DNA of 64,000 bases from Nocardioides sp. WS12 (GCF_014108865.1 NZ_CP053928.1:1860001-1924000); one strand, 5' to 3'. Shown: positions 11,450 through 21,503, numbered from the stretch's first letter. The notes: generated by a model not told the origin, from the sequence alone. Numbers and translations are program-made.

Positions 11450-11727
11450 TGGCTGAGCAGACTGAGACCGAGACCGCCCGCAACGCGCGCAAGACCCGCG
11501 AGGGCCTCGTGGTCAGCGACAAGATGGACAAGACCGTCGTCGTGACCGTCGAGGACCGCGTGAAGCACGCGCTCTACGGCAAGGTCATGCGTCGTACCAG
11601 CCGTCTGAAGGCGCACGACGAGAACAACGAAGCCGGCATCGGCGACCGCGTCCTCATCATGGAAACCCGCCCGCTGTCTGCCACCAAGCGCTGGCGCGTG
11701 GTGGAGATCCTCGAGCGCGCGAAGTAA
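11449..11727 (+). CDS. rpsQ: 30S ribosomal protein S17
   Basis: A 92-residue S17, an OB-fold primary 16S rRNA-binding protein. After a short polar N-terminus the core runs [20 protein letters not shown], with [20 protein letters not shown] after it. The ATG at 11449 overlaps the rpmC stop by one base. Last gene of the S10 block; a 66-base gap follows before rplN. Confidence 0.98.
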   Translation: MAEQTETETARNARKTREGLVVSDKMDKTVVVTVEDRVKHALYGKVMRRTSRLKAHDENNEAGIGDRVLIMETRPLSATKRWRVVEILERAK

Positions 11728-11793
11728 ATCCGTTCGGCCAGGCTCGCTCGCCAGTGAGCGATCGAGAACCGGCACGACAACCAGGAGAAATCG

Positions 11794-12162
11794 ATGATTC
11801 AGCAGGAGTCGCGACTCAAGGTCGCCGACAACACGGGTGCGAAGGAAATCCTTTGCATCCGGGTGCTTGGCGGCTCCGGTCGTCGCTACGCCGGGATCGG
11901 TGACGTCATTGTCGCCACCGTCAAGGACGCCATTCCCGGCGGCAACGTGAAGAAGGGTGACGTCGTCAAGGCGGTCATCGTGCGCACCGTCAAGGAACGC
12001 CGTCGTGCCGACGGTTCCTACATCAAGTTTGACGAGAACGCCGCGGTGATCCTCAAGAACGACGGCGAACCCCGTGGAACCCGCATCTTCGGCCCCGTGG
12101 GCCGTGAGCTGCGAGAGAAGAAGTTCATGAAGATCATCTCGCTCGCGCCGGAGGTGCTGTGA
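11794..12162 (+). CDS. rplN: 50S ribosomal protein L14
   Basis: A 122-residue L14 of standard length, beginning [20 protein letters not shown] with the [11 protein letters not shown] signature. It forms an intersubunit bridge and is the target surface for RsfS. AACCAGGAGAAATCG precedes the ATG. First gene of the spc block; the preceding 66 bases have a Shine-Dalgarno sequence but no clear terminator. One-base overlap with rplX. Confidence 0.98.
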   Translation: MIQQESRLKVADNTGAKEILCIRVLGGSGRRYAGIGDVIVATVKDAIPGGNVKKGDVVKAVIVRTVKERRRADGSYIKFDENAAVILKNDGEPRGTRIFGPVGRELREKKFMKIISLAPEVL

Positions 12163-12557
12163 TGGGTGCCCGTAAGAAGGCTGAGCAGGACCGCAAGAAG
12201 CCCAACTTGCATGTCAAGAAGGGCGACACCGTCAAGGTCATCGCCGGCAAGGACAAGGGCGCCGAAGGCAAGATCATCAAGGTGATCCGCGAGGACCACC
12301 GTGTGATCGTCGAGGGTGTCAACCGGATCAAGAAGCACACCAAGGTCGTTGACCAGGGTGGGCGTTCGGGCAACACCGGCGGCATCATCACCACCGAGGC
12401 CCCCATCCACGTCTCCAACGTGATGCTGGTCGAGGGTGACGGCGTCACCCGCACCGGCAGCAAGCGGGTCGAGGTCACCAAGCGTCGCCCGGACGGTTCG
12501 GAGTACGCGTCGACGCGTAGCGTCCGTATCTCCCGCAAGACCGGGAAGGAAATCTGA
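12162..12557 (+). CDS. rplX: 50S ribosomal protein L24
   Basis: A 131-residue L24, somewhat longer than the usual 100-110. The KOW motif ([20 protein letters not shown]) initiates rRNA assembly. The C-terminal part ([20 protein letters not shown]) contributes the added length. Start is the ATG at 12162 within the rplN stop; a GTG three bases earlier is less likely. One-base overlap with rplE. Confidence 0.96.
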   Translation: MGARKKAEQDRKKPNLHVKKGDTVKVIAGKDKGAEGKIIKVIREDHRVIVEGVNRIKKHTKVVDQGGRSGNTGGIITTEAPIHVSNVMLVEGDGVTRTGSKRVEVTKRRPDGSEYASTRSVRISRKTGKEI

Positions 12558-13150
12558 TGTCTGACTCCACCACTGAGTCCACCGACGTCGCGGTTGCCGA
12601 CAAGGTTTACCCGCGCCTCAAGACCAGGTACCGCGAGGAGATCCTCCCCGCCCTGCGGACCGAGTTCGAGATCGCCAACGTCATGCAGGTGCCCGGCCTG
12701 ACCAAGATCGTGGTCAACATGGGTGTCGGCGAGGCTGCTCGCGACTCGAAGCTGATCGAGGGCGCGATCCGCGACCTCACCGCGATCACCGGCCAGAAGC
12801 CGTCGGTCACGAAGGCTCGCAAGTCGATCGCCCAGTTCAAGTTGCGTGAGGGCATGCCGATCGGCACGCACGTCACGCTGCGTGGCGACCGCATGTGGGA
12901 GTTCCTCGACCGCCTGCTCTCGCTTGCTCTCCCGCGTATCCGCGACTTCCGGGGCCTCTCGCCCAAGCAGTTCGACGGCCGCGGCAACTACACGTTCGGT
13001 CTGACCGAGCAGGTCATGTTCCACGAGATCGACCAGGACAAGGTCGACCGTCAGCGGGGCATGGACATCACCATCGTGACCACGGCGACCAACGACGAGC
13101 AGGGACGGGCGCTTCTGAAGCAGCTCGGCTTCCCGTTCAAGGAGAACTGA
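12557..13150 (+). CDS. rplE: 50S ribosomal protein L5
   Basis: A 197-residue L5 that binds 5S rRNA and contacts the small-subunit head. The core has [40 protein letters not shown] and the C-terminal [20 protein letters not shown]. The first 15 residues ([15 protein letters not shown]) are a polar extension before [13 protein letters not shown]. One-base overlap with rplX. Confidence 0.98.
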   Translation: MSDSTTESTDVAVADKVYPRLKTRYREEILPALRTEFEIANVMQVPGLTKIVVNMGVGEAARDSKLIEGAIRDLTAITGQKPSVTKARKSIAQFKLREGMPIGTHVTLRGDRMWEFLDRLLSLALPRIRDFRGLSPKQFDGRGNYTFGLTEQVMFHEIDQDKVDRQRGMDITIVTTATNDEQGRALLKQLGFPFKEN

Positions 13151-13151
13151 C

Positions 13152-13337
13152 ATGGCGAAGACTGCTCTGAAGGTCAAGGCCGCTCGGAAGCCCAAGTTCG
13201 CGGTTCGGGGTTACACCCGCTGCCAGCGCTGCGGCCGCCCGAAGTCCGTCTACCGCAAGTTCGGCCTGTGCCGGATCTGCCTGCGGGAGATGGCCCACCG
13301 CGGCGAACTGCCCGGCGTCACCAAGTCGAGCTGGTAA
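13152..13337 (+). CDS. rpsN: 30S ribosomal protein S14, zinc-binding (type Z)
   Basis: A 61-residue short S14 with a zinc ribbon formed by Cys24, Cys27, Cys40 and Cys43 (RCQRCGRP and LCRICLRE). It assembles late in the 30S head. Actinobacteria often keep this zinc form in the spc operon and a zinc-free paralogue elsewhere under Zur control; the paralogue is not in this window. It starts directly after the rplE stop. Confidence 0.98.
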   Translation: MAKTALKVKAARKPKFAVRGYTRCQRCGRPKSVYRKFGLCRICLREMAHRGELPGVTKSSW

Positions 13338-13402
13338 TACCCAACCGTTGAAGGTCCACCTGCCGCGTGCGGGTGGAAACCACAGCAGAAAGAACACACA
13401 TC

Positions 13403-13807
13403 ATGACGATGACTGACCCGATCGCAGACATGCTCACGCGTCTGCGTAACGCCAACCAGGCGTACCACGATGCGGTGACCATGCCGTACAGCAAGCTCAA
13501 GGAAGGCGTCGCGGAGATCCTTCGCCAGGAGGGGTACATCACCTCCTTCGCCGTTGCCGACAACGAGAACGGCGTCGGCAAGCTGCTGACCGTCAACCTC
13601 AAGTACGGCCGCAACCGCGAGCGCTCGATCGCCGGCGTCCGCCGGATCAGCAAGCCCGGCCTCCGGGTGTACGCCAAGCACACCGGCCTTCCGAAGGTCC
13701 TCGGTGGCCTCGGCGTCGCGATCATTTCGACCAGCCAGGGCCTGCTGACTGACCGTCAGGCCAACCAGAAGGGCGTGGGTGGGGAAGTCCTCGCCTACGT
13801 CTGGTGA
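13403..13807 (+). CDS. rpsH: 30S ribosomal protein S8
   Basis: A 134-residue S8 beginning [20 protein letters not shown] and ending with the conserved [12 protein letters not shown]8 is a primary 16S rRNA binder and, in E. coli, the translational repressor of the spc operon. The ATG at 13403 is chosen with AGAAAG upstream; the frame stays open back to 13367 without conserved residues. The 65 bases before it separate it from rpsN. Confidence 0.97.
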   Translation: MTMTDPIADMLTRLRNANQAYHDAVTMPYSKLKEGVAEILRQEGYITSFAVADNENGVGKLLTVNLKYGRNRERSIAGVRRISKPGLRVYAKHTGLPKVLGGLGVAIISTSQGLLTDRQANQKGVGGEVLAYVW

Positions 13808-13833
13808 CCAGGGAAAGTTAGGAGAGAGAAACT

Positions 13834-14373
13834 ATGTCGCGCATCGGCAAGCTCCCCGTCCCGGTCCCCGCGGGCGTCAATGTCCAGATCGACGGCGCCA
13901 CCGTGAACGTCCAGGGCCCCAAGGGCAGCCTGAGCCACACGGTGATCGCCCCGATCACTGTCCAGCAGGGTGAGGGCGTCCTCGACGTCATCCGCCCCGA
14001 CGACGAGCGGTTGTCCAAGGCCTACCACGGTCTGTCCCGCACGCTGATCAACAACATGGTGGTCGGCGTCACCGAGGGTTACGAGAAGAAGCTCGAGATC
14101 GTCGGCGTGGGTTACCGCGTCATCTCGAAGGGCCCGACCCAGCTGGAGTTCCAGCTCGGTTACTCCCACGTGATCATCTTCGACGCTCCGGAAGGCATCA
14201 CCTTCGTGGTGGAAAGCCCCACGAAGCTCGGTGTGGTCGGAATCGACAAGCAGTTGGTCGGCGAGGTTGCCGCCAACATCCGCAAGCTTCGCAAGCCCGA
14301 GCCGTACAAGGGCAAGGGTGTCCGGTACTCCGGCGAACACGTCCGCCGCAAGGTCGGAAAGGCTGGTAAGTGA
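13834..14373 (+). CDS. rplF: 50S ribosomal protein L6
   Basis: A 179-residue L6, two repeated alpha/beta domains binding 23S rRNA near the factor-binding site. It starts [20 protein letters not shown] and ends with the conserved [34 protein letters not shown] precedes the ATG. One base separates it from rplR. Confidence 0.98.
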   Translation: MSRIGKLPVPVPAGVNVQIDGATVNVQGPKGSLSHTVIAPITVQQGEGVLDVIRPDDERLSKAYHGLSRTLINNMVVGVTEGYEKKLEIVGVGYRVISKGPTQLEFQLGYSHVIIFDAPEGITFVVESPTKLGVVGIDKQLVGEVAANIRKLRKPEPYKGKGVRYSGEHVRRKVGKAGK

Positions 14374-14374
14374 C

Positions 14375-14758
14375 ATGGCGATCACTCTGAAGCACCAGCG
14401 GAACCTCTCTGCGCGCGCATCCTCACGGTTGCGTCGCCAGATCCGGGGCCGCAAGAAGATTTCCGGCACTGCCGCGCGTCCGCGCCTGGTGGTCACCCGG
14501 TCGACGAAGCACATCACCGCCCAGGTCGTCGACGACCTGGTCGGAAAGACCCTGGTCTCTGCCTCGACTCTCGAGGGCGACCTGCGTTCCCTCGCGGGCG
14601 ACAAGACGGCCAAGGCCAAGAAGGTCGGCGAGCTTGTCGCCGCCCGCGCCAAGGAACTCGGCGTTGAGTCGGTCGTCTTCGACCGGTCCGGCAACAAGTA
14701 TCACGGCCGCATTGCGGCCCTGGCTGATGGCGCCCGCGAGGGCGGCCTGACCTTCTGA
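14375..14758 (+). CDS. rplR: 50S ribosomal protein L18
   Basis: A 127-residue L18, a 5S rRNA-binding protein. The core has [20 protein letters not shown] and ends [17 protein letters not shown], typical for the family. The ATG at 14375 begins immediately after the rplF stop; the open frame into rplF is rejected because family length fits this start. Confidence 0.98.
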   Translation: MAITLKHQRNLSARASSRLRRQIRGRKKISGTAARPRLVVTRSTKHITAQVVDDLVGKTLVSASTLEGDLRSLAGDKTAKAKKVGELVAARAKELGVESVVFDRSGNKYHGRIAALADGAREGGLTF

Positions 14759-14783
14759 CCGCGAACAGGACTGAGGAGAAATC

Positions 14784-15425
14784 ATGAGCGGACCCCAGCG
14801 CGGACAGCGTTCGGGCGGCGACCGTGGCGGCCGTGGCGGTCGCGACGGCGGCCGTGGCGGCGCCGACAAGAGCCAGTACGTCGAGCGCGTCGTTGCAATC
14901 AACCGTGTTGCCAAGGTCGTGAAGGGTGGTCGTCGCTTCAGCTTCACCGCCCTCGTGGTCGTCGGTGACGGCGACGGCCTGGTCGGCGTCGGCTACGGCA
15001 AGGCCAAGGAAGTTCCCGCGGCGATCGCCAAGGGTGTCGAGGAGGCGAAGAAGAACTTCTTCCGCGTCCCCCGCATCCAGGGCACGATCCCGCACCCGGT
15101 ACAGGGTGAGAAGGCTGCCGGCGTGGTGTTCCTGCGCCCGGCCGCTCCCGGTACCGGTGTCATCGCCGGTGGTCCGGTGCGCGCCGTTCTCGAGTGCGCC
15201 GGCATCCACGACGTCCTCAGCAAGTCGCTGGGATCGTCGAACCAGATCAACATCGTGCACGCCACGGTTGCGGCGCTCCAGCTCCTGGAGATGCCCGAGA
15301 CCGTTGCCGCACGTCGTGGTCTGCCTGTTGAGCACGTCGCCCCGGCGGCACTGCTCAAGGCCCAGGCTGAGGGCGAGGCCACTGCGGCCGCGTCCAAGGC
15401 TGCACCTGAGGCGGTGACGGCCTGA
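14784..15425 (+). CDS. rpsE: 30S ribosomal protein S5
   Basis: A 213-residue S5. An Arg/Gly-rich N-terminal tail (about residues 1-28) precedes the double-stranded RNA-binding core ([20 protein letters not shown]) and the C-terminal domain ([20 protein letters not shown]). S5 lies at the mRNA entry and decoding region. The Ala/Glu-rich C-terminus is typical of high-GC actinobacteria. ACTGAGGAGAAATC precedes the ATG. One-base overlap with rpmD. Confidence 0.98.
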   Translation: MSGPQRGQRSGGDRGGRGGRDGGRGGADKSQYVERVVAINRVAKVVKGGRRFSFTALVVVGDGDGLVGVGYGKAKEVPAAIAKGVEEAKKNFFRVPRIQGTIPHPVQGEKAAGVVFLRPAAPGTGVIAGGPVRAVLECAGIHDVLSKSLGSSNQINIVHATVAALQLLEMPETVAARRGLPVEHVAPAALLKAQAEGEATAAASKAAPEAVTA

Positions 15426-15613
15426 TGGCACAGCTGAAGGTCCAGCAGACCAAGTCGAAGATCGGCGCCAAGTTCAACCAGCGTGAAACGCTGCGGAGCC
15501 TTGGCCTCAAGCGGATCGGCGACGTCGTGATCAAGGAGGACCGTCCCGAGATCCGGGGCATGGTCCACACCGTCCGTCACATGGTGACGGTCGAGGTCGT
15601 CGGAGGCGAGTGA
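15425..15613 (+). CDS. rpmD: 50S ribosomal protein L30
   Basis: A 62-residue L30 with the signature [20 protein letters not shown] and the C-terminal [14 protein letters not shown]. Standard bacterial length. It overlaps rpsE by one base; the rplO ATG follows its stop by two bases. Confidence 0.97.
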   Translation: MAQLKVQQTKSKIGAKFNQRETLRSLGLKRIGDVVIKEDRPEIRGMVHTVRHMVTVEVVGGE

Positions 15614-15615
15614 CA

Positions 15616-16059
15616 ATGACCCCGCTCAAGTTGCACCACCTGCGCCCCGCGCCGGGTGCGAAGACTGCCAAGACCCGTGTTGGTCGTGGTGAAGGATCCA
15701 AGGGCAAGACCTCGGGTCGTGGTACCAAGGGCACCAAGGCCCGTTACCAGGTCCCGGTCGCGTTCGAGGGTGGGCAGATGCCCATCCACATGCGGCTCCC
15801 GAAGCTTCGCGGCTTCCGGAACCCGTTCAAGGTGACCTTCCAGGTCGTCAACCTCGACAAGATCAGCGCACTGTTCCCCGAGGGTGGCGACGTCACCCCG
15901 GAGACGCTCGTTGCTCGGGGCGCGGTCCGCAAGGGCCTGCCCGTCAAGGTGCTCGGCCAGGGCGAGCTCACTGTCAAGGTTTCGGTGAGCGCTGAGGCGT
16001 TCTCCACCTCGGCCAAGGACAAGATCGAGAGCGCCGGCGGGACCGTCACGGTTCTGTGA
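15616..16059 (+). CDS. rplO: 50S ribosomal protein L15
   Basis: A 147-residue L15 with the glycine-rich N-terminal extension ([19 protein letters not shown]) that threads into 23S rRNA, and the conserved [17 protein letters not shown]. The ATG at 15616 ([11 protein letters not shown]) is preferred over the GTG at 15610 because GGAGGCGAG then lies at normal spacing. Last gene before a strong hairpin that separates it from secY. Confidence 0.97.
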   Translation: MTPLKLHHLRPAPGAKTAKTRVGRGEGSKGKTSGRGTKGTKARYQVPVAFEGGQMPIHMRLPKLRGFRNPFKVTFQVVNLDKISALFPEGGDVTPETLVARGAVRKGLPVKVLGQGELTVKVSVSAEAFSTSAKDKIESAGGTVTVL

Positions 16060-16066
16060 TGACGCT

Positions 16067-16108
16067 GCAAGGGGCGCGGTGACCTCCCGAGGTCTCCGCG
16101 CCCTTTGC
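16067..16108 (+). terminator. Long hairpin between rplO and secY
   Basis: Arms GCAAGGGGCGCGG (16067-16079) and CCGCGCCCTTTGC (16096-16108) pair with one mismatch, continued inward by GACCT/AGGTC around a CCCG loop. A modestly T-rich stretch follows but no long T run. It could terminate or attenuate spc-operon transcription ahead of secY. Confidence 0.6.
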
Positions 16109-16217
16109 GCTTTCTCCTGCACTTCCCCGGAACTTCCAGCACCCCCTCAGGGGGTGCAGGCCCCCCTGTTAGGCTTCCCGCTGGCCACAAGGCCAGGAGC
16201 AAGAGAAGAGGACCCGA

Positions 16218-17531
16218 GTGCTCAGCGCGTTCGTGAACGCCTTCCGGACCCCGGACCTTCGGCGCAAACTGCTGTTCGTCCTGTTGATCATCGTGATCTT
16301 CCGGGCCGGCTCGCAGATCCCCGCCCCCGGCGTCAATGTGGCCAACGTCGAGAAGTGCATCGACGTCGTTCAGGAGGGCAGCAACGCCAGCCTGTACAGC
16401 CTGGTGAACCTCTTCTCCGGCGGGGCCCTGCTCCAGCTCACCATTTTCGCGCTGGGCATCATGCCCTACATCACCGCGAGCATCATCTTGCAGTTGCTCG
16501 TCGTCGTGATCCCGCGCCTCGAGGCCCTCAAGAAGGAGGGTCAGGCCGGTCAGACGAAGATCACGCAGTACACGCGCTACCTGACGCTCGGTCTTGCGGT
16601 GCTGCAGGCGACGGGCATCGTCGCGCTCGCGCGCACCGGCAACCTTCTCCAAGGGTGCGACAGCACGTTGTATCCACTGCTGCACAGCGACAACACCAAG
16701 ACCTTCCTCGTCCTGGTCGTCACCATGACCGCGGGCACCGCAGTGATCATGTGGCTCGGTGAGCTGATCACCGAACGGGGTGTCGGCAACGGCATGTCGA
16801 TCCTGATCTTCACCCAGGTCGTGGCGACCTTCCCGGCCGGACTCTGGGCCGTGAAGATCAGCCAGGGTTGGTGGACGTTCGGCATCGTGATCGTCATTGG
16901 TCTGGTGATCGTGGCCGCGGTCATCTTCATCGAACAGGCCCAGCGCCGGATTCCGGTGCAGTACGCCCGACGAATGGTCGGCCGCAAGATGTTCGGCGGC
17001 AGTTCCACCTACATCCCGCTCAAGGTGAACCAGGCCGGCATCATCCCGGTCATCTTCGCCTCCTCGCTGCTCTACCTGCCGGCGATGGCGGTCCAGTTCA
17101 ACCAGGAGAACCCGAATCAGGTCATCCGGTACGTCAACGAATACCTCGTTGACCAGGGTCACCCGGTGCACATGGCGGCGTACTTCCTGCTGATCATCTT
17201 CTTCACCTACTTCTACGTGTCGATCACCTTCAACCCTCAAGAGGTGGCCGACAACATGAAGAAGTACGGCGGCTTCATCCCCGGGATCCGGGCGGGCAAG
17301 CCGACGCAGGACTACCTGTCCTACGTTCTGTCCCGCATCACGCTGCCGGGCGCTCTCTACCTGGGTCTGATCTCGCTCGTACCGCTGATCGCGTTCGTGC
17401 TGATTGACGCCAACCAGAACTTCCCGTTCGGTGGTACCTCCATTCTGATCATGGTCGGTGTCGCCCTCGATACGGTGAAGCAGATCGAGAGCCAGCTCCA
17501 GCAGCGCAACTATGAAGGATTCCTGCGTTGA
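16218..17531 (+). CDS. secY: Protein translocase subunit SecY
   Basis: A 437-residue ten-helix membrane protein, the channel of the Sec translocon. It starts [20 protein letters not shown] from a GTG at 16218 with AGAGAAGAGGA upstream. Conserved features include the plug-region [20 protein letters not shown], the cytoplasmic loop [15 protein letters not shown] and the C-terminal [17 protein letters not shown]. The usual secY-adk-map order follows; the adk TTG start lies within the secY stop. Confidence 0.98.
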   Translation: MLSAFVNAFRTPDLRRKLLFVLLIIVIFRAGSQIPAPGVNVANVEKCIDVVQEGSNASLYSLVNLFSGGALLQLTIFALGIMPYITASIILQLLVVVIPRLEALKKEGQAGQTKITQYTRYLTLGLAVLQATGIVALARTGNLLQGCDSTLYPLLHSDNTKTFLVLVVTMTAGTAVIMWLGELITERGVGNGMSILIFTQVVATFPAGLWAVKISQGWWTFGIVIVIGLVIVAAVIFIEQAQRRIPVQYARRMVGRKMFGGSSTYIPLKVNQAGIIPVIFASSLLYLPAMAVQFNQENPNQVIRYVNEYLVDQGHPVHMAAYFLLIIFFTYFYVSITFNPQEVADNMKKYGGFIPGIRAGKPTQDYLSYVLSRITLPGALYLGLISLVPLIAFVLIDANQNFPFGGTSILIMVGVALDTVKQIESQLQQRNYEGFLR

Positions 17532-18103
17532 GGCTTCTGATCATGGGTCCCCCCGGGGCCGGCAAGGGCACACAGGCCACGGCGGTGGCGGAGCACTTCG
17601 GTGTTCCGGCGATCTCGACCGGTGACATCTTCCGCGCCAACGTTGCGCAGGGCACCCCGCTGGGTGTCGAGGCGAAGCGGTACATGGACGCCGGGGAGTA
17701 CGTGCCCGACGAAGTCACCAACAACATGGTGCGCAACCGGATCGCCGACCCGGACGCCGACGCCGGCTTCCTGCTGGACGGCTACCCGCGCACCCTGGCC
17801 CAGGTCACCGAGCTCGACGGCATGATCGAGGAGACGGGCCACAAGCTCGACGCCGTCCTCGTGCTGACCGTTGACCAGGAGGCCGTCATCGGTCGCCTGC
17901 TCAAGCGCGCCGAGATCGAAGGTCGCGCCGACGACAACGAGGACGTCATTCGACGCCGCCTCGAGGTCTACGGCGAGGAGACCGAGCCTCTCATCGCGTC
18001 CTACAGCGAGCGTGGCCTGGTCGTCTCCGTCGACGGCATGGGCGATGTCGAAGAGGTCCAGCAGCGGATCTTTGCCGCGCTGGACGACATCGACCAGAGC
18101 TGA
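17528..18103 (+). CDS. adk: Adenylate kinase (short form)
   Basis: A 191-residue adenylate kinase converting ATP + AMP to 2 ADP. The P-loop is [11 protein letters not shown], the AMP site includes [10 protein letters not shown], and [12 protein letters not shown] is present. There is no Cys4 zinc LID insert, so this is the short form usual in actinobacteria. Start is a TTG at 17528 overlapping the secY stop, which gives the family N-terminus [14 protein letters not shown]; the ATG five codons in would cut the first strand. Confidence 0.97.
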   Translation: MRLLIMGPPGAGKGTQATAVAEHFGVPAISTGDIFRANVAQGTPLGVEAKRYMDAGEYVPDEVTNNMVRNRIADPDADAGFLLDGYPRTLAQVTELDGMIEETGHKLDAVLVLTVDQEAVIGRLLKRAEIEGRADDNEDVIRRRLEVYGEETEPLIASYSERGLVVSVDGMGDVEEVQQRIFAALDDIDQS

Positions 18104-18113
18104 ACCACGCCGC

Positions 18114-18938
18114 GTGCTGTTCGACCACCGGATCGAGATCAAGAGCCCCGATCAGGTCCGGGCGATGCGTGTGGCCGGCCTCGTGGTCGGCCGCACCCTG
18201 AGCCTGCTGCGCGACGCCGTACGTCCGGGCGTCACGACGGGTGAACTGGATGCGCTCGCGGAGCAGAGCATCCGCGAGCAGGGCGGCATTCCGTCGTTCC
18301 TCGGGTACGGCGTCCCGCCCTTCCCCGCGAGCATCTGCGCCTCCGTGAACGACGAAGTCGTCCACGGGATCCCGGGCGGCCGGGTCCTGGTCGACGGCGA
18401 CGCCATCTCCATCGACTGCGGCGCGATCGTCCAGGGCTGGCACGGCGACGCGGCGATCACGGTGGCCGTGGGCGACGTCAGGCCCGAGGTCGCGACCCTG
18501 ATGGACGTGACCGAGGAATCCCTGTGGCGTGGTCTCGCGGCAGCCCGCGTCGGTGGCCGGGTGGGAGACATCTCCGCCGCGGTCGAGGCCTACGTCCTGA
18601 GCCGGGGCAACTACGGCATCGTCGATGGCTACACCGGTCACGGCATCGGCACCGAGATGCACATGGAGCCGGACGTTCCGAACCGTGGCCGCGCGGGCCG
18701 TGGACCACGTCTCAAGCAGGGCACCGCGCTGGCGGTCGAGCCGATGATCACCCTCGGCTCCGACGACACCGACATCGCTGACGACGAGTGGACCGTGGTC
18801 ACTTCGGACGGCCGGTGGGCCGCCCACTACGAACACACCTTCGCCCTCACCGACTCGGGCGTGTGGGTGCTGACCGCCGAGGACGGTGGCAAGGCCCGCC
18901 TCGAGGCGCTCGGCGTGCCCTACGGCGGCGAGGACTGA
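18114..18938 (+). CDS. map: Type I methionine aminopeptidase
   Basis: A 274-residue enzyme that removes N-terminal methionine. The five metal ligands can be placed: Asp in SIDCGAI, Asp in GWHGDAAIT, His in GYTGHGIGTEMH, and the two Glu in AVEPMITLGS and HYEHTFALT. The GTG at 18114, 10 bases after adk, gives MLFDHRIEIKSPDQVRAMRV, the family start. It ends the secY-adk-map run; infA, which usually comes next, is 7.5 kb away. Confidence 0.97.
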   Translation: MLFDHRIEIKSPDQVRAMRVAGLVVGRTLSLLRDAVRPGVTTGELDALAEQSIREQGGIPSFLGYGVPPFPASICASVNDEVVHGIPGGRVLVDGDAISIDCGAIVQGWHGDAAITVAVGDVRPEVATLMDVTEESLWRGLAAARVGGRVGDISAAVEAYVLSRGNYGIVDGYTGHGIGTEMHMEPDVPNRGRAGRGPRLKQGTALAVEPMITLGSDDTDIADDEWTVVTSDGRWAAHYEHTFALTDSGVWVLTAEDGGKARLEALGVPYGGED

Positions 18939-18964
18939 CAGTCCCCGCGCAGTCCCGCGTCGCC

Positions 18965-20044
18965 TCAGATGGAGTTGTAGGCGATCACGAGGAACGTCAC
19001 CAGCGCCGCCCAGAGCACGAGGGCCAGGTAGCCGAGTACGAGTCCGGCCGTCGCCATCCCGGCGCCGCCCTCGCCCGTCCGGCGGATCTGCGAGCGCGCG
19101 ATGTGGCCGAGCGGGATGGCCAGGAGGCCGCCCAGGAGTCCGAACACCAGGGCGAGGATGGCGAACGTGTTGGTGCGCAGGGCCGTTGGTCCTGTCGGCA
19201 CGGCTACCGAACCGACGGCTGAGGGCCATGCCTGCATCGGGGCTCGTTGTGTCGTTGCCGGCAAGAGGACGGCCACCAGGGCCCCGAGGAGTCCGGTGAT
19301 CGTGCAAGCCGCAACAGGAACGACCGTCGCAATGATGGAGTTGACGTTCTGGAAGAGAACGTCAAAGGCGATGGCCAGTCCGACCACGACGGTGGCGAGG
19401 ATTCCGGCAAGGATTGCGGCTGCTCCGCGGGGAGCACGTCGAGTCATCCGCGCGGCGAGGTAGCCGACGACTGACGTTCCGAGAATCAGGAGGACCACGA
19501 TCAGTGCACGGGGTAGGCGGTTACCGATTGGCCCCGACGCCCAGAAGGCGATGCCGTCTGCCAGCCAGGTTCGTCCGAACAGACCGAACCACAGGAGAAG
19601 TGCCAGGACGTATCCGGCCGCCACGAGCAGGACGAGCAATACCGCTGGGCGATCTCGGCGCGCGAGGACGCCCAACAGGGCGGCGGCGCATCCGAAGGAG
19701 ATCAGTTCAAACGTGGTGCTGATGGCGATGTTGTTGCCGGGGAGGGCCAAATCAGGCACCACGGCGGAGAAAACACCGAGCGTCGCGAGGGCGATCAGTG
19801 CGATGGCGCCCACGACCGGCGTGGCATCGACCGCGTGTGGCAATGACGGTGAGTATGCGGGCGACGCTGGCGCGAAGGCGGCCGCGGGCGGCGGGGGAGG
19901 GGGCGGAGGGGCGACAGCGACCTTCAGCGCAGACCGCAGAACCGTGGCCGTGCTGGCCTCGACGTCGTGCCGGGTGCCGCAGCCCGGACAGAACGGCGTA
20001 CCGCTGTTGGGTGCACCGCAGGTGCCGCAGAACTGAGAAACCAT
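18965..20044 (-). CDS. Zinc-ribbon DUF4190 membrane protein
   Basis: A 359-residue protein. The N-terminus is a zinc ribbon (FCGTCGAPNSGTPFCPGCG, two CxxC pairs), then a proline run near residue 45-55, eight or so membrane helices, and a C-terminal DUF4190 domain (ILALVFGLLGGLLAIPLGHI followed by GMATAGLVLGYLALV). The ATG at 20044 is preferred to a GTG two codons upstream because AAGGGGG then sits at eight bases. Function unknown. It converges on map and is divergent from the isochorismate synthase gene. It is part of the block between map and infA. Confidence 0.8.
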   Translation of the reverse strand: MVSQFCGTCGAPNSGTPFCPGCGTRHDVEASTATVLRSALKVAVAPPPPPPPPAAAFAPASPAYSPSLPHAVDATPVVGAIALIALATLGVFSAVVPDLALPGNNIAISTTFELISFGCAAALLGVLARRDRPAVLLVLLVAAGYVLALLLWFGLFGRTWLADGIAFWASGPIGNRLPRALIVVLLILGTSVVGYLAARMTRRAPRGAAAILAGILATVVVGLAIAFDVLFQNVNSIIATVVPVAACTITGLLGALVAVLLPATTQRAPMQAWPSAVGSVAVPTGPTALRTNTFAILALVFGLLGGLLAIPLGHIARSQIRRTGEGGAGMATAGLVLGYLALVLWAALVTFLVIAYNSI

Positions 20045-20151
20045 CGACACATCCCCCTTGTTCGCGCTGCCCCGCGGTTGCAGGCGACGACGCAGGCTGT
20101 TCCTATCGCATCATCCGGAGCCTCCGCGGGGTTTCGCTGGAACGGGCGGAC

Positions 20152-20157
20152 TAGGCT
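20152..20157 (+). promoter_or_regulatory. -10 element TAGGCT of the isochorismate synthase gene
   Basis: TAGGCT lies 7 bases before the ATG at 20165, predicting a start of transcription at or next to the start codon. No Shine-Dalgarno sequence is seen between them. Confidence 0.55.
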
Positions 20158-20164
20158 GGGCGTC

Positions 20165-21307
20165 ATGGCGCGGGACCCGATCACACCTGCGGCCCTCGCC
20201 GCCCGGCCCTTCCTCTTCGCCTCCGGCGAGGAGGCGTACGTCGCCAGCCGGGTGTTGCACACGTGGACCACGCCTGACGGGGCTGATGTCGGTTGGGCCG
20301 ACGACGTGGTTGCGGCCCTGGCGCCGGGGGAGCGGGCGCTGTGCGCGCTGTCCTTCGCCGCGGGCGCTCCGGGTCTTGCGCACCAGGTGGTGGGCGCCGA
20401 GCACGCGTTGCAACGGCCGACGGTTCCGCTGGCGGTGGACCGGACCTACCAGGTCACCGAGTTCCCGACGGCCGATGAGTATGCGGCCATGGTCGAGAAG
20501 GCGCTGGTCAAGATCGCTGACGGCTGGCTCCACAAGGTGGTGCTCGGCCGCTGCCTCGATGTGGTCAGTTCGCCGCCGTTGGTGCCTGCCGAGATCATCG
20601 ACCGCCTGCTGCAGACGCGCCCGGGACGCTATGTCTTCAGTGTCCCGCTGGTGAGCGACGATGCGGCCCCTGCCGACGGCCCGATCCTGGTCGGCGCGAG
20701 TCCCGAACTGCTGGTGCGCCGCGACGGCCTCGACATCTCTTGCACTCCGCTGGCCGGTTCCGTGCCGCGCTCCGCCGACGCAGCCGAGGACGCGGCGCGT
20801 GCCGCGGGTCTGCGGGAGTCGGCCAAGGACCTCGCCGAGCACGCGTTCGTCGTCGAGGCGATCGTGCACGCACTCAAGGAGGTGTGCGTCGAGATCGAGT
20901 ACCCCGCCACCCCGGAGCTGCTCTCGACCGACACTGTCTGGCACCTCGCCACCCCGATCCGTGCCCGCCTCGCGGCCGGCGCGGAGGGCCCCAGCGCACT
21001 GCGCCTGGCCCAGCTCCTGCATCCGACGCCCGCCGTGGGCGGCGTACCCACTGCTGCCGCCAACGCCGTGATCGCGGACCTCGAAGGCGACCTGCGCGAC
21101 TGGTTCGCCGGATGCGTCGGCTGGGTCGATGGCAACGGTGACGGCGAGTTCGCTGTGACGATCCGCGCCGCCGTGATCGACGGCGATCGGTTGCGCCTGT
21201 TCGCCGGGGCGGGCATCGTGACGGGGTCAGACCCCGCTTCCGAGGTGCGTGAGACCGGTGCCAAGCTCGCCACCATGGCGCGGGTCAGCGGTCTCGCGGT
21301 GGATTAG
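20165..21307 (+). CDS. Isochorismate synthase
   Basis: A 380-residue chorismate-binding enzyme of the MenF/EntC/DhbC group, converting chorismate to isochorismate for menaquinone or catecholate siderophores. Conserved blocks: HKVVLGRCLDV, CTPLAGSVPRS, KDLAEHAFVVEAIVHALKEV, LLHPTPAVGGVPT and the C-terminal AGAGIVTGSDPASE. No other menaquinone or siderophore biosynthesis gene is adjacent, so the pathway is not decided, though menaquinone is more likely as the respiratory quinone. ATG at 20165, probably leaderless; the frame extends upstream without conservation. Confidence 0.9.
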   Translation: MARDPITPAALAARPFLFASGEEAYVASRVLHTWTTPDGADVGWADDVVAALAPGERALCALSFAAGAPGLAHQVVGAEHALQRPTVPLAVDRTYQVTEFPTADEYAAMVEKALVKIADGWLHKVVLGRCLDVVSSPPLVPAEIIDRLLQTRPGRYVFSVPLVSDDAAPADGPILVGASPELLVRRDGLDISCTPLAGSVPRSADAAEDAARAAGLRESAKDLAEHAFVVEAIVHALKEVCVEIEYPATPELLSTDTVWHLATPIRARLAAGAEGPSALRLAQLLHPTPAVGGVPTAAANAVIADLEGDLRDWFAGCVGWVDGNGDGEFAVTIRAAVIDGDRLRLFAGAGIVTGSDPASEVRETGAKLATMARVSGLAVD

Positions 21308-21339
21308 TGCTGCGCCCGGCGCTCATGGGAGGATCGGTC

Positions 21340-21470
21340 CACTTGAGGGGAGTATTCCTTCGCTGCGGGCTCGTCATCACGATCGAACGTCGCCGTTCGA
21401 TCCGGACCCGTGGGTTGCCCGGCCAGCTCGACTGGACGGGGCAGCGGAAGAGACCTCGGGCGATCTTGTT
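21340..21470 (+). ncRNA. Candidate yybP-ykoY manganese riboswitch upstream of terC
   Basis: Within the 196-base leader, GGGGAGTA (21347-21354), CTCGTCATCACG (about 21370-21381) and GAAGAGACC (21447-21455) match in order and spacing the conserved 5' strand and the two internal-loop segments of the yybP-ykoY family, known to sense Mn2+ and to precede TerC/Alx and other Mn-export genes. A hairpin GATCGAACG/CGTTCGATC lies between. Boundaries are approximate. Confidence 0.65.
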
Positions 21471-21503
21471 GACCGCTCCAGCCCCTGAAAGAGGACTGCT
21501 TCC

